Source: Channallabes apus | Lineage: Eukaryota > Chordata > Actinopteri > Siluriformes > Clariidae | Assembly (NCBI GenBank): GCA_030522415.1 | Contig: CM060109.1 | Span: 24,031,301-24,095,300 of the forward strand | Reading direction: 5' to 3' | DNA length: 64,000 bases | Part shown: piece by piece, positions 1 through 10,845 of the stretch | How the letters are laid out: the number at the start of each line of letters is the position of its first letter | Numbering within the stretch: the first letter of the stretch is position 1 | The notes under the pieces: model-generated | What the model saw: the letters and a program-made list of their open reading frames with translations, nothing else | The model's database searches: none | What the model was told of the DNA's origin: nothing | Made by a program: the position numbers and the translations under genes

Positions 1-28
1 CTCAGACTATGGGTATACCACAACAGTT

Positions 29-1618
29 ATGCATAGCATACCTACAGGAGATGCGCAGCCAATAAAACAGTGTCACAGACGAGTCCCACCTCAGGTTTTC
101 CAAGAATTTAAGAGACACGTGCAGGATCTCATCAGTCAAGGCATACTTAAGGAAAGTCGCAGTCCGTGGGCCTCACCTGCAGTCATTGTGATTCGGAAGG
201 ACGGAGGGGTTTGGTTTTGTTGTGACTACAGGAAACTTAAGTCACTTTCAAGGATGCTTATCCTCTTCCACGGGTGGAAGAGTCATTGGATGCTTTAGGA
301 AAGGCCAAGTTGTTTTCCACACTTGATCTCACGGCAGGTTATTTCCAAGTGGCAGTAAGTGAATTTGACCAGGAGAAGACTGCGGTCACCACACCATTTG
401 GGTTGTTTGAATGGTCTCGGATGCCGTTTGATTTATGCAACGCTCTGGCCACCTTTCAACGTCTGATGGGCGTAGCTTTGGGGGACCTGGCCTTTGATGT
501 TCTCTTAATCTACCTCGATGATATTATTGTGTTCTCAGAAGACTTTAGAAGTCATTGCGAGAGACTGGAGCTTGTTTTCTCCAGATTAAGGCAGCACGGG
601 CTGAAACTGAAACCAAGTAAATGTTTCCTCTTCAAACCAGTAGTCCGGTTCCTGGGGCACATCATTTCTGCTAAAGGAATTCAGGTAGACATGGACAAAG
701 TTCAATGTTTGGATGCATGGCCAACACCCACAAATGTTAAGCAAGTTAGGCAGCTTCTGGGATTTATGAGCTACTATCGCCGTTTTGTCCCAAGGTTCGC
801 ACAACTGGCAAAGCCCCTGCATGCTCTAGTGGGAAAAGGTAATAAAAACCATCGGTCAGAACCATTTAACTGGAATGAGGAATGTCAGGCTGCACTCAGC
901 CAACTAAAGAGTAGTCTCATAGCACCTCCGATTTTGGCTTACCCTGATTTCCAGTCCGTTCATATTGACAACGGATGGGAGCCGTAATGGTCTTGGAGCC
1001 ATACTAAGCCAAAAGCAGAGGGGTATAGAACGCGTCATTGCCTACGCGAGCCGAGGCCTGAAGGGATCTGAACGAACTGATAAGTACTATAGTGCCTTCA
1101 AATTGGAGTTACTTGCTCTTAAGTGGGCAGTAACTGAGAAATTCAAGGGGTACCTGATGTTTGCTAAGTTTCAAGTCATCACTGACCATAACCCCCTCCG
1201 ATACCTGGAAACAGCCAACCTCGGGGCAGTGGAGCAGCGTTGGGTCGCTCAGTTATCAGAATTTAACTTTGAGGTTTGCTGCAAGCCGGGTAGACAAAAC
1301 ATCAATGCTGACGCTCTTTCTAGGATTCCTTGGGGTATAGAACCTGAGAAGGATGATGCAGGGAAGGATTTCATTAGATTGACCTCAGATGAAGTACGAG
1401 CATGCTTGTGGCCAGGTAAAGACAAGGAAGGTGATGAGCCATCGGTCCAAATTGCCACGCAAGCAGTCATAAAGACTGGTGTTGATGGGTATAGCTGGTC
1501 ATCTGTTTGTGAGCAACAGAAAAAGGATCCCTCTATAGCACCTGTGTATACTGCTGTGCTTGAGAACAAGAGGATAGTGGCACATAGTTTCCGAAGCATG
1601 GGAGCCCACAAAAGTTAG
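29..1618 (+). pseudogene. Ty3/Gypsy retrotransposon pol: reverse transcriptase and RNase H, broken
   Basis: This is the middle of a Ty3/Gypsy pol polyprotein, which in an intact element copies RNA to DNA. Reverse transcriptase blocks are visible: a block with SPWASP followed by RKDGG (about 165-210), the FSTLDLTAGYFQV block (313-351), and the catalytic YLDD (511-522). RNase H follows from about 965, with DGS, the ELLALKWAV helix and TDHNPL. The reading frame changes near 250-300 and again near 965-985, and the RNase H frame stops at 1618, so the copy cannot make one polyprotein. Gag and protease would lie left of the window. Assignment to Ty3/Gypsy is firm from domain order and motifs; the family within it is not resolved. 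Confidence 0.9.
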
Positions 1619-1653
1619 CCAGACAACTTGAGCGTCTGAAACTAAAACATCAA

Positions 1654-2756
1654 GTGCTATTCAGAGTAATTACAGATCCAAGAGATGGAGAGGAAATTTG
1701 GCAATTAGTAGTACCAGACTCTTTGCAAATGAAAGTGTATGAAGGTGTGCACGAGCATGGGGGACATTTTGGAAGTAGGGGTATACTGGAGCAGATAAGA
1801 CGGAGTTATTATTGGCCCTCCATGACCAGTGATATACAGGCGTGGGTAATCCAGTGTCGAAGATGTACTTTGGCTAAGGATGTGTTTCCCAAAATATGAC
1901 CTGCACCAACGTAACGGCACCTTTAAAAGTTCTTGCTATGGATTATACCATGCTTGAGTGATCAGCAGGGGGCTACGAGAACGTCCTAGTGCTCACTGAC
2001 ATGTTTACCAGGTTTACAGTGGCTGTCCCTACTAAAAATCAAACTGCACTTACAACTGCCAAAGCCCTTCTACGACACTGGTTTGTCTGTTATGGATGTC
2101 CCGCGCGATTGCATTCAGATCAGGGGAGGTGTTTAGAGGCAAGCGTAATTAAAGAGCTCTGTAAGTTGTATGGGATCAGCAAGAGTCGCAAAAGTCCGTA
2201 TCACCCACAAGGGAACGCACAATGCGAGAGATTTAATCGTACTATGCATGACATGCTGCGGACGTTACCTGCTAAAAAGAAAAAAGATTGGAAGACTTAC
2301 TTACCTGAACTTGTAATGGCCTACAATAGGCACGTTCATTCGTCAACGGGATACTCTCCATTTTATTTAATGTTCGGACGGGACGCAAGGCTGCCCATGA
2401 ATGTCCTGGGCGGAAAGGATCTAACCAATGATGAAGCGGATGATTTGGATGAATGAGTGAAGAATCATCATGAACGCTTGAAGATTGCAACGTAGACTGC
2501 AAAAGCAACTGCCCAAGAAGCTTCCAGGAGAAGGAAGAGAGTCTATGATCGCAAGTCGGCAGGGGCGCTCATTAGACCAGGTGACAGAGTATTGCTGCGT
2601 AACCACAAAGTTAAGGAATGGAACAAAATTCAAGATAAGTGGGAGTCTGTACCATATTTGGTAGTACGGCAGAATCACCCAGTGTTTACCATACGTCCTG
2701 AGGTAGGGGGTCCCGCAAACGTAGTTCACAGAGAACAACTTAGACACTGTCGAATG
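1654..2756 (+). pseudogene. Ty3/Gypsy retrotransposon pol: integrase, broken
   Basis: This continues the Gypsy pol. The zinc-binding H2C2 domain lies at about 1750-1880, with H..H spaced before CRRC. The integrase catalytic core follows from 1989, with the HSDQG block containing the second acidic residue (about 2115-2130) and the glutamate block in CERFNR (about 2222-2240). The C-terminal part (2592-2756) ends in the VHREQL motif typical of Gypsy integrase tails. Stops at 1897 and 2454 and a frame change between 1899 and 1989 break it. It is dead and continues the RT/RNase H segment on its left. Confidence 0.88.
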
Positions 2757-2883
2757 TTCTGCACGAGCACGGTTACCCCCTGCAGGAGGTCGTCCAACCT
2801 CTGCCGCAGCTCCATAATATCCTGCACCAATCTAGGCCTTTGTGGCCCTTCGTCTCCTTGGCCTTCCTCCCTGCCTGGCATCG

Positions 2884-3043
2884 TTAACCCTCTCAAGGCA
2901 GGCGTTGCTGATTTGCAACAGTTAAAAACTAACTACTTTATTACCCCAGATACATATTTTATGAGTTTTTTTACTCAGAAGTACCACTGCAGGACTTGGT
3001 TGTCTCCTGTTACTAAAACTTAATTTGAGCCTGAAAGGGTTAA
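2884..3043. mobile_element. piggyBac-like MITE with TTAA target duplication
   Basis: A 160-bp unit lies between TTAA at 2884-2887 and TTAA at 3040-3043. The left end reads CCCTCTCAAGGC. The right end, reverse complemented, reads CCCTTTCAGGC, so the termini are imperfect inverted repeats beginning CCCT. TTAA duplication and CCCT ends are the signature of the piggyBac superfamily. It has no coding capacity and would need a transposase in trans. It sits just past the integrase end of the Gypsy remnant. Confidence 0.7.
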
Positions 3044-4229
3044 GAATTAAAAAAAAAAAAATAAATAAATAAAACTGTCGTTCCGCCTCTGCCGCGTTTC
3101 TCTTCCGCCCCGCCTCACGTCGCTTCCGGACTCAGTTTTCTTTTTTGTGTGTTCTAACGGCGCAAAAACAAGGGAAGCAACGGTGTACACTGCTGTCAGC
3201 GAGTATCGAGGTGAGCTGACGCGGAGCTGGACCGAGCTTGAGCTGCTGCGACTTTATTGAAGGAGTGAAAATTGCTGTGTGACCGAGCTGAACACCAACT
3301 CGATACGAGAGGGGGCGTCGCTCAACGCGTTTGCTGAAAGTGTGCTGCGTGAGTGTTTCTCACCTTCTGAAAAGAGAGGGGGCACTGAAAGTTCCGCTCT
3401 ATGACAGTTGAAACTTGTGCGACAATTCTGACAGTATTTCCACGATACTAAAAAAAAAGAGAGAAGTGGACTTCAGAACGGCTAATGGATTTTGGCAGCT
3501 GTTGCTTCGAGAAAGTTCTCTACATGCTGTTTTGACACGTTGCTGCCGCCATGTGGACACGAACGGCCTTGTAGGATTCTTTCCTGACGGATCTGTTTTT
3601 ATGTATCTTACGCCCTTGCTGAGGGACTTATTTTTTCCTTTTTGCTCCATCGCTTTTATGGTGGACCTTTTGGACGTGTAACAGAGTTTTTTGCCTCATG
3701 ACTCTTGTAAAAAAAAAATATATATACATATTTTTTTTGTCTTTGTCATCTCCAGAGGGAGGATTCTGGGACAGACTTTCTGAACTGGGACTTGAGCTTG
3801 CTTTGAACTGCAACTGTCCTTGTTCTTGTGCGGAATTATTCGCTTGGACGGTGATTTCTCTTTTTGCTGGATTTTTCCGGGGCTGTTCTTTGTTTTTTTG
3901 AGACGGTTTTTATTAGTTACCCTGCCATATATGGACATTTTAGCACCAGTCCAGTTCCGCGGTCGGGTAAAAGGCCACATTGAGTCATGACTCTTACTCA
4001 GGTATGTTGGTTGTTGTAAAAATGTTGTATAAAAAATCTGTAAAGTGAGATGTAAACATTGGCTACGAACTGTTTAGTTAACTGTATATCATTTGAGTTT
4101 TGTAGAATTGCTTCCTTGCTTTGAACTGTTGTGGGAACCACAGTTGTAAATGAAGAGACTCAATTTAAGTGAAATTTATTTTATTTATTCATTTACCGTG
4201 CAATGCTTGAAAGTGAACATTAAAAAATT
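3044..4229. other. Unassigned stretch between Gypsy remnant and L2 LINE
   Basis: This starts with an A-rich tract and (AAAT)n at about 3050-3075. A GC-richer part follows with no conserved coding frame, then T-rich sequence. It could be 3' Gypsy sequence such as an LTR or untranslated region, or the extreme 5' end of the LINE, but I could not find a matching second LTR. I see no gene. Confidence 0.4.
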
Positions 4230-4712
4230 TTTTGTGTTACGTGCGGGTGTGTGTGTAGTGCACGTATGTGCGCATGCGCGACGGCTGGTTCTCCCCCTTT
4301 TTCTCTCTCTCGCTCGCCTTCTCACAGGAAGCCCCGCCCCCATTGAACATGCCGTGACGTGCGCCAGGATTGGCTGGCCTTGGATCTGCGCGTCCTTTTA
4401 AGCTAGCGGCAACCCTTGTACGAGGACGCTGAGACGCTGCTTTTTTTTCCGAGCTCCGCCATACTGACCAACTTTTAAACTTTTTCGTCCCCTTACGAAG
4501 AGTGTACATAAAACGGATAAGTATTTTATAATATATTTACTCGAAACGCGTGTTATATCGTTAAGTTTTAATTGTTTTGCAGCACACCGCTTTTAGCCGG
4601 CATTAGCATCGCTAATTAGCATTAGCATCGCTAGCCCGTTAGCCCGGCTATCACGTTTGTTTGTAACAACAATAACAAAAATAACACAGATTATTTTCCG
4701 TGTTTAGACACC

Positions 4713-5636
4713 ATGTCGGTTGTGATTCTGCCTCTGAGTGCAGGTGAGGAGCCATTGGAGCTGCACTCGGTGGATTTGGAGCTGGAGGCCGTGGAGAAGC
4801 TGATCCGTGAGCTACAGGTGAAGCTGGCCTGGCTACAGCAGCGGAAAGCCACGCTGGAATCGTCACGGACCGACGCTCACCTGTCCCAGGTAAATTCTCG
4901 GCGTGACACAATCTCTCCGACAACCTCAACCCCGCGTGTTTGTCTGCCCAGGTCCAACACACCAAGGACGCAGCCCGCCCAGTTTTCCTTCACCCCGGCG
5001 CCGGGATACCACGGACCCTGGATACAGCAGCAGCGGAAGAGGCACGCCAAGCCCCGGGCGAGGACCTCTCCCCCTCCACCACCACCCGTCTTCGACATCT
5101 CGACCCGAAACCGCTTTGCTCCTCTCCGCGAGACGGCACACGACGTCCTGGTCATCGGAGACTCCATCGTTCGTCACGTGCGTGCTACCATGGCTAAAGG
5201 TAAGGTGCACACACGCTGTTTACCTGGTGCACGTGTTCTTGATGTTGCTACACAGGTGCCTGCTGCCCTGAGGAGGAACATTGGAGCTGTGGTTCTTCAT
5301 GCCGGCACGAACGACACCAGGCTGAGGCAGACGGAGATCCTAAAGAAGGACTTCAGGAGCCTGGTCGAGAAGGTCCGCAGCACATCACCCACGACAAGGA
5401 TCATCGTATCAGGACCGCTTCCCACATTTCAGCGAGGAATCGAGAAGTTCAGTAGATTATTTGCCTTTAATGAATGGTTACAATCTTGGTGTCAACAACA
5501 GAAATTACGCTTTGTTGATAACTGGAATGTTTTCTGGGAGCGTCCTAGGCTCTATCACACCGATGGCCTACACCCTAGCAGAGCTGGAGCAGCGGTCCTC
5601 TCTGACAACATCTCCAGAACACTACGAACCATCTGA
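4713..5636 (+). CDS. L2 LINE ORF1 protein with SGNH esterase domain
   Basis: This is an intact 307-residue ORF with a good start context (CACCATGT). Residues about 12-50 are leucine- and glutamate-rich and probably form a coiled coil. Residues about 60-130 are rich in proline, arginine and serine, suiting nucleic-acid binding. The C-terminal half is an SGNH-hydrolase fold: GDS at 149-151 supplies the serine, GTND at 198-201 the asparagine block, and DGLHP at 284-288 the Asp-His pair. ORF1 esterases of this kind are known in CR1/L2-clade LINEs, where ORF1 packages the RNA. It ends in TGA, and the same frame continues open into ORF2. Confidence 0.85.
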   Translation: MSVVILPLSAGEEPLELHSVDLELEAVEKLIRELQVKLAWLQQRKATLESSRTDAHLSQVNSRRDTISPTTSTPRVCLPRSNTPRTQPAQFSFTPAPGYHGPWIQQQRKRHAKPRARTSPPPPPPVFDISTRNRFAPLRETAHDVLVIGDSIVRHVRATMAKGKVHTRCLPGARVLDVATQVPAALRRNIGAVVLHAGTNDTRLRQTEILKKDFRSLVEKVRSTSPTTRIIVSGPLPTFQRGIEKFSRLFAFNEWLQSWCQQQKLRFVDNWNVFWERPRLYHTDGLHPSRAGAAVLSDNISRTLRTI

Positions 5637-8600
5637 CTGGCGGTAAGTCATACTGTAGATTCCAAACATATTAGCCATATCACAACTCACCGTAGTGATA
5701 GACGCATACACATAGCTTGTCCTATAGAAACTGTGTCTGTTCCCCGAATACTGAGAAAAAATAATAAATTTGTTAAATTTGCCCGAAACAATCTGATAAC
5801 CAGAAAACCAGAAAAAGGCAAAATAAGTAGTCAAAATCCACCTCTAAAGTTTGGACTACTCAACATTAGATCCCTTGCACCTAAAGCACTTATTGTTAAT
5901 GAAATTATCTCAGATTATTGCCTTGACGCACTCTGTCTCACCGAAACCTGGCTTAAACCAAATTAATATTTTGGTCTGAATGAGTCTACTCCGTCAGGAT
6001 ATTTCTATAAGCACGAGCCCCGTCTAATTGGTCGCGGTGGTGGTGTCGCCACTATCTACAATGATGTACTCACTGTTACCCAGAAAATAAGGCCCAGGTT
6101 TAATTCATTTGAAGTGCTTATCATTAATGTTGCACTAAATGAAATACGTAATAAACCCTTGCTATATTTTACCCTGGCCACCGTGTACAGACCCCCGGGG
6201 CCATATGGCGATTTTCTTAAAGAATTTGGACATCTGCTATCAGACCTATTGGTTAACTCTGACAAAGTGTTGATAGTAGGAGACTTTAACATTCATGTAG
6301 ATGATGCTAACGATGCTTTAGCACTCACATTTATGGATTTACTAAATTCCTTTGGGGTTAAGCAAAATATAATTGGAGCAACTCACCGCTTTAATCATAC
6401 GCTAGATTTAATTATATCCCATGGTATAGATGTCTCTAATATAGAGATCATACCTCAAAGTGATGATATCACAGATCATCACCTCCTGACATATACTCTA
6501 CCCGTAGAACAGATTAGCTGTGTCTCCCCACGTTATCAATCTGTTAGAAATATGAATCCCACTACTAAAGACAGATTCACAAGTAATCTGCCGGATCTGT
6601 CCCAATTTCTTATTAGACCCCTAAATGCAGATGATCTAGATGAAGTGACTAGCAGCATGGGCACTATTCTTACCAGTACATTAGACACTGTTGCTCCCAT
6701 CAGATTAAAAAAAGTCAGAGATAAAACATTTGCACCGTGGTACAACAGTCATACTCGCGCCCTAAAGAGAGCAACCCGTAACCTCGAGCGAAAATGGAGG
6801 AAAACTAAATTAGAAGTTTTTCGAATTGCGTATAAAGACAGTATGTGCAGCTATAGACAGGCTCTAAAAACTGCTAGGACTGAGCATCTTAGCCAACTGA
6901 TAGCAAGAAACCAAAACAATCCCAGGTTCTTATTTAGTACAGTGGCTCGCCTAACAAAACCTAAGATGCCCGCAGAGAGTATCCCATCACAGTTTAGAAA
7001 TGAAGACTTTATGGACTTCTTTAATGAAAAAATCAATAATATCAGGAAGAAAATAATGGAGGTTCAGCCTCTAATAGTATCTCACGATCCAGTTCAGCCT
7101 ATAGCTTCACATTTAGATTTTCAGTGCTTTACAGGTATAGGACAGGAAGAGCTGTATAAACTCATCACCTCGGCTAAATCAACAACGTGCCTGTTAGACC
7201 CAATCCCAACCAGATTTTTAAAAGAAGTGATGCTTACGGTTGGAGAACCACTTCTAAACATTATTAATTCTTCATTACATCTAGGTCACGTCCCTAAACC
7301 TTTCAAGTTAGCAGTTATTAAGCCGCTTCTTAAAAAATCTAATTTGGACGCGAATGAAATAACAAATTACAGACCGATTTCAAACCTTCCGTTCATATAA
7401 AAAATACTAGAAAAAGTAGTATCAGCTCAAATTTGCACATTCTTGCAGGATAACAACATCCTTGAAGAATTTCAGTCAGGTTTCAGGCCCCATCATAGCA
7501 CAGAAACTGCACTAGTTAAGATTACAAACGACTTGTTTTTAGCTTCAGACCAAGGCTGCATCTCATTGCTAGTCCTGCTCGATCTTAGTGCTGCATTCGA
7601 CACTATAGATCATAATATTCTCATAGATCGCTTACAAAATTATATAGGTATTCAGGGACAGGCATTAAAATGGTTTAGATCTTACCTGTCTGATCGCTAC
7701 CATTTTGTAGATCTAAATGGAGAACCGTCTGGTGTAATGCCAGTGAAATATGGGGTCCCACAAGGGTCAGTTTTAGGACCTCTGTTGTTCTCAATATACA
7801 TGCTTCCCTTGGGTAACATCATTAGAAGACATGGGATTAGTTTCCATTGTTATGCTGATGATACCCAATTATATAGCTCAACTAAACCAGACGAAATACC
7901 TAAGTTGTCTAGATTAACTGAGTGTGTCCAGGACATAAAAGATTGGATGACCAATAACTTTCTTTTATTAAATTCAGATAAGACAGAGATATTACTTATT
8001 GGCCCAAAAACCAGCACACAACAGCTTTCACAATTCAGCCTGCGCTTAGAAGGATGTACTGTTACTACCAGCTCAGCAGTAAAAGACCTGGGCGTAATAT
8101 TAGACAGTAACTTGTCTTTTGAAAATCACATTTCAAATATCACAAAAACAGCCTTTTTCCATCTTCGAAATATTGCTAAACTTAGGAACATCTTATCCGT
8201 ATCTGATGCAGAAAAGCTAGTTCATGCATTCATGACCTCCAGACTGGACTATTGTAATGCATTACTAGGTGGTTGTTCTGCATCCTCAATAAACAAGCTT
8301 CAGTTAATCCAAAATGCAGCTGCCAGGGTTCTCACTAGATCCAGAAAATATGATCATATAACCCCAATATTATCATCCCTGCACTGGCTACCTGTTCAGT
8401 TTAGAATAAATTACAAAATAGTATTACTTACATACAAGGCCTTAAATGGTTTAGCTCCCACATACCTAACCAGTCTTCTGATGAGCTACAATCCACCACG
8501 CGCCTTAAGATCACAAAGCTCCGGACTTCTGGTAGTTCCCAAAATCTACAAAAGGGGGTAGGGCTTTTTCATATTTAGCTCCAAAGCTTTGGAATAGCCT

Positions 8601-8685
8601 TCCAGACAGTGTTCGGGGAGCAGACACGGTTTCTCAGTTCAAAAGTAGACTCAAGACGCATCTTTTTAATCTGGCATACACATAA
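5637..8685 (+). pseudogene. L2 LINE ORF2 (endonuclease and reverse transcriptase), three lesions
   Basis: ORF2 encodes the nicking endonuclease and reverse transcriptase for target-primed insertion. Endonuclease blocks: LNIRSLAPK (about 5850), CLTETWL (about 5935), VYRPP (about 6183), GDFNIHVDD (about 6280) and TDHH (about 6472). RT blocks: [12 protein letters not shown] (about 7480), [11 protein letters not shown] (about 7583), [12 protein letters not shown] (about 7752) and catalytic YADD at 7851-7862. In-frame stops lie at 5964-5966 and 7398-7400. Near 8550-8563 a one-base shift moves the C-terminal LAPKLWNSLP region into the next frame, ending at TAA 8683-8685. The frame is the same as ORF1 and no ATG occurs between the ORF1 stop and the endonuclease blocks. 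Confidence 0.88.
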
Positions 8686-9413
8686 CTCATCCCATAATCT
8701 CATACTCCAGTACACCTATACCGAATGGCAACTACGCTAATTCTCCCCATCTGTTCTGTATTTCTCTACCCATCCCGAGGCATCGGGAGATTTTGCCAGC
8801 TTCAGTAGACAAAGGCCGACCCTGCGAGGTTCCTGAGGCATCCAGAGAAGGACCAGCTCCAGCTGGATTCAGCTTTATGATGGTTGGAGCTACACATGCT
8901 GCTCCTGTGCTTCCAGTGATCCAGACCTCATCTGCCCTCTGCACCTACTGACTCGTCCCTACTGACTCATCCCTATGCTGAACTGGTCTTCATGTCAATT
9001 TAAATAATTTCTGTCATATTGAATTTTCACCTGCACAACACACAAGATGTTATATCATTTCTATCTGTTATCGCCCAAATGAGGATGGGTTCCCTGTTGA
9101 GTCTGGTTCCTCTCAAGGTTTCTTCCTAATGCCATCTCAGGGAGTTTTTCCTTGCCACCGTCGCCGCCACCCTTGGCTTGCTCATCAGAGAAATTTCATT
9201 CATTCGTCTCATTATTATTATCTGCACATTTTTCTCACACATCCACACTTCCAATTATTTTCTTTTCTATAATTATTATTATTATTTTTTCTTTTTCTTA
9301 TTTATTTTTTTATTTTTTTTTGTTAAATTTCTTAAATTTTTGTGAAGCTGCTTTGAGACAATGACCATTGTTAAAAGCGCTATATAAATAAAATTGAATT
9401 GAATTGAATTGAA
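8686..9413 (+). other. L2 LINE 3' UTR and terminal repeat
   Basis: This is the non-coding tail of the LINE. It contains a T-rich tract (9280-9330), then GAAGCTGCTTTGAGACAATG, a short stem-forming segment, and a run of GAATT-type units at 9394-9413. The reverse transcriptase of L2 elements recognises this type of tail. A diverged copy of the same end occurs at 10685-10845. Confidence 0.75.
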
Positions 9414-10479
9414 TAGCCGATGAAAGCCGGAAGTGCGCGACTTATGCCTAGTGTATGACTTACGTGCTCAGAAAGATTGATTGTTGGATTGTTGTTTGGT
9501 TGATTGTTGGTGTGTGAGTGTTGTGTGTTTGGAGAGAGAGTCTGTTGTGTCGCGCCCTGTGCTCTCTCATTTTCTTTCGTTTTCTTTTCTTTTTTGTACG
9601 CGTGGATGGAAGTGTTCCTCCCGCGATTGTATATAGTTTTCTTTTGTTGTAAATATTGTAAATATCTTTTCTTTTCTTTTGTTGTATATAGTTTCAAGGA
9701 AGCAGTAGGGGTTGGGCGCCATTTTTGTTGTCCCTCGTTTTCACCTGTGTTTTTGGTTGGATAGTCAGGGAGTTAGTTTAGTCTTTGTATTTTTGATTTA
9801 TATTCGTTTAGTAGTTTAGTTAGCTTTAAGGGAGGAGATAGGGGTGGGGTTTTGTTTGTTGTTTTGGCCTGGGCCCAACCCTGAAGCCAAGAGCTTCCTG
9901 TATGTATGTGTGTGTGTGTGCGTGTGTATATAAAAATAAAAGACCACGCACTGAACTTTGGTTGCAAAGTTTATTATTTACTTATTATTTTCTTTGTTGC
10001 GTCCCTGGACCCTAGACCAGGGGTCATAACATTTGCTCAGTGATATTTTTGAGTTTTCTTTTGCATCTTTAACATATTGTCTCATTTCATATAATAAATT
10101 GTAAGTTCTGTTATCTTGGAGTAGGGGCATTCCTCCTGTCTTGTGGGCTTGATAGAGGGAAGAAGGTTCGAAATGGCTTCTTACTCTGTGAGCTACCGTG
10201 TATGTTATTAAGTCCAGAGTTTCAGTCCTCATCAGTCGTGTTAACAAAAGGTAAAGCACACATAGCAAGGCAGATAAAAACATACTTAAGTAATTTAAGT
10301 GCGGGAATTACATGCACTAGGGGTTGGAGACCTAGATCTTGTCATTTCCCTAGTCGTCCAAGATACATCACAGTACAGAGTCTTACCCCTACACTGTAGT
10401 GAAATCTTACCGCTACAATCGCAAGCACCTTACACAGTCAGTTTAAGTAAAACACTGAGGTATGTTGTGCCCAATTCTT
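9414..10479. other. Unassigned stretch with LTR-like features
   Basis: There is no conserved coding frame. A TATA-like run lies at about 9927-9940, followed by AATAAA and a closing segment to about 10030 that ends in a CATAACA-like sequence. This resembles the right end of a long terminal repeat, possibly of the element into which the L2 inserted. I could not find its partner, so this is tentative. The rest (10030-10479) shows nothing recognisable. Confidence 0.3.
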
Positions 10480-10649
10480 AATTCTCTTTGAAAATGCCCT
10501 TTGTTGCAGTTGATGGTCTCCCACTGCACTACAGAATGTTTAAGGAGACGACACCATTAAAAAGAGCACAGATGGATGAAGAAGTTTAAAGAAACAACCA
10601 CACAGTGGGAGACCATCAACTGCGACAAAGGGCATTTTCAAAGAGAATT
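10480..10649. repeat. Long inverted repeat, 47-nt arms
   Basis: Arms at 10480-10526 and 10603-10649 are reverse complements with a single mismatch (46 of 47), separated by a 76-base loop. The arms begin AATTCTCTTTGAAAATGCCC. The near-perfect match suggests recent origin as a fold-back MITE or local inverted duplication. No target duplication is obvious. It lies just upstream of an L2 tail fragment. Confidence 0.85.
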
Positions 10650-10684
10650 GCTTGCTTGTAATGGAGACTATGTCGAGTAGTAAT

Positions 10685-10845
10685 GGACCTCAGCTTGCTC
10701 ATCAGGGACAATCTGATCATTTTGATTCATACATATTTTCTCACACTTCATACACATTTCCATATTTTGATTCATGATTCTATTCAGCTGCTTTGCAACA
10801 ATGCCCATTGTTAAAAGCAATATCCAAATAAAATTAAATTGAATT
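10685..10845 (+). mobile_element. L2 LINE 3'-end fragment
   Basis: The segment GCTGCTTTGCAACAATGCCC, followed by ATTGTTAAAAGC and AAATAAAATTAAATTGAATT, parallels the tail of the large L2 copy (GCTGCTTTGAGACAATGACC at about 9347). Only the last 150 bases or so are present, as expected for a 5'-truncated LINE insertion. Confidence 0.75.

Larger units (their letters stand above)
4230..9413 (+). mobile_element. L2-type LINE, nearly full length
   Basis: This non-LTR retrotransposon has a GC-rich, promoter-like 5' part (about 4230-4712), ORF1 with an esterase domain, ORF2 with endonuclease and reverse transcriptase, a 3' UTR of about 730 bases, and a terminal (GAATT)n-like repeat at 9394-9413. The tail just before the repeat contains AAAGCGCTATATAAATAAAA, typical of fish L2 3' ends. 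The 5' part has a GC box (CCCCGCCCC near 4333), an inverted CCAAT (GATTGGCTGG near 4368), and a tandem GCATTAGCATCGCTA-like repeat at 4599-4633. The exact 5' border is uncertain because no target duplication was identified. The copy carries only three clear lesions, all in ORF2. Confidence 0.8.

Noticed and set aside
4877..5271. Overlapping ORFs on both strands inside LINE ORF1
   Set aside because: GC-rich shadow frames; only the ORF1 frame has the SGNH motifs.
9504..9764. Cys- and Phe-rich ORF after the LINE
   Set aside because: Low-complexity T-rich sequence with no recognisable domain or homologous block.
10480..10649. Possible pre-microRNA
   Set aside because: Arms of 47 bases with a 76-base loop and almost no bulges look like a fold-back repeat; no evidence of a mature species from sequence.
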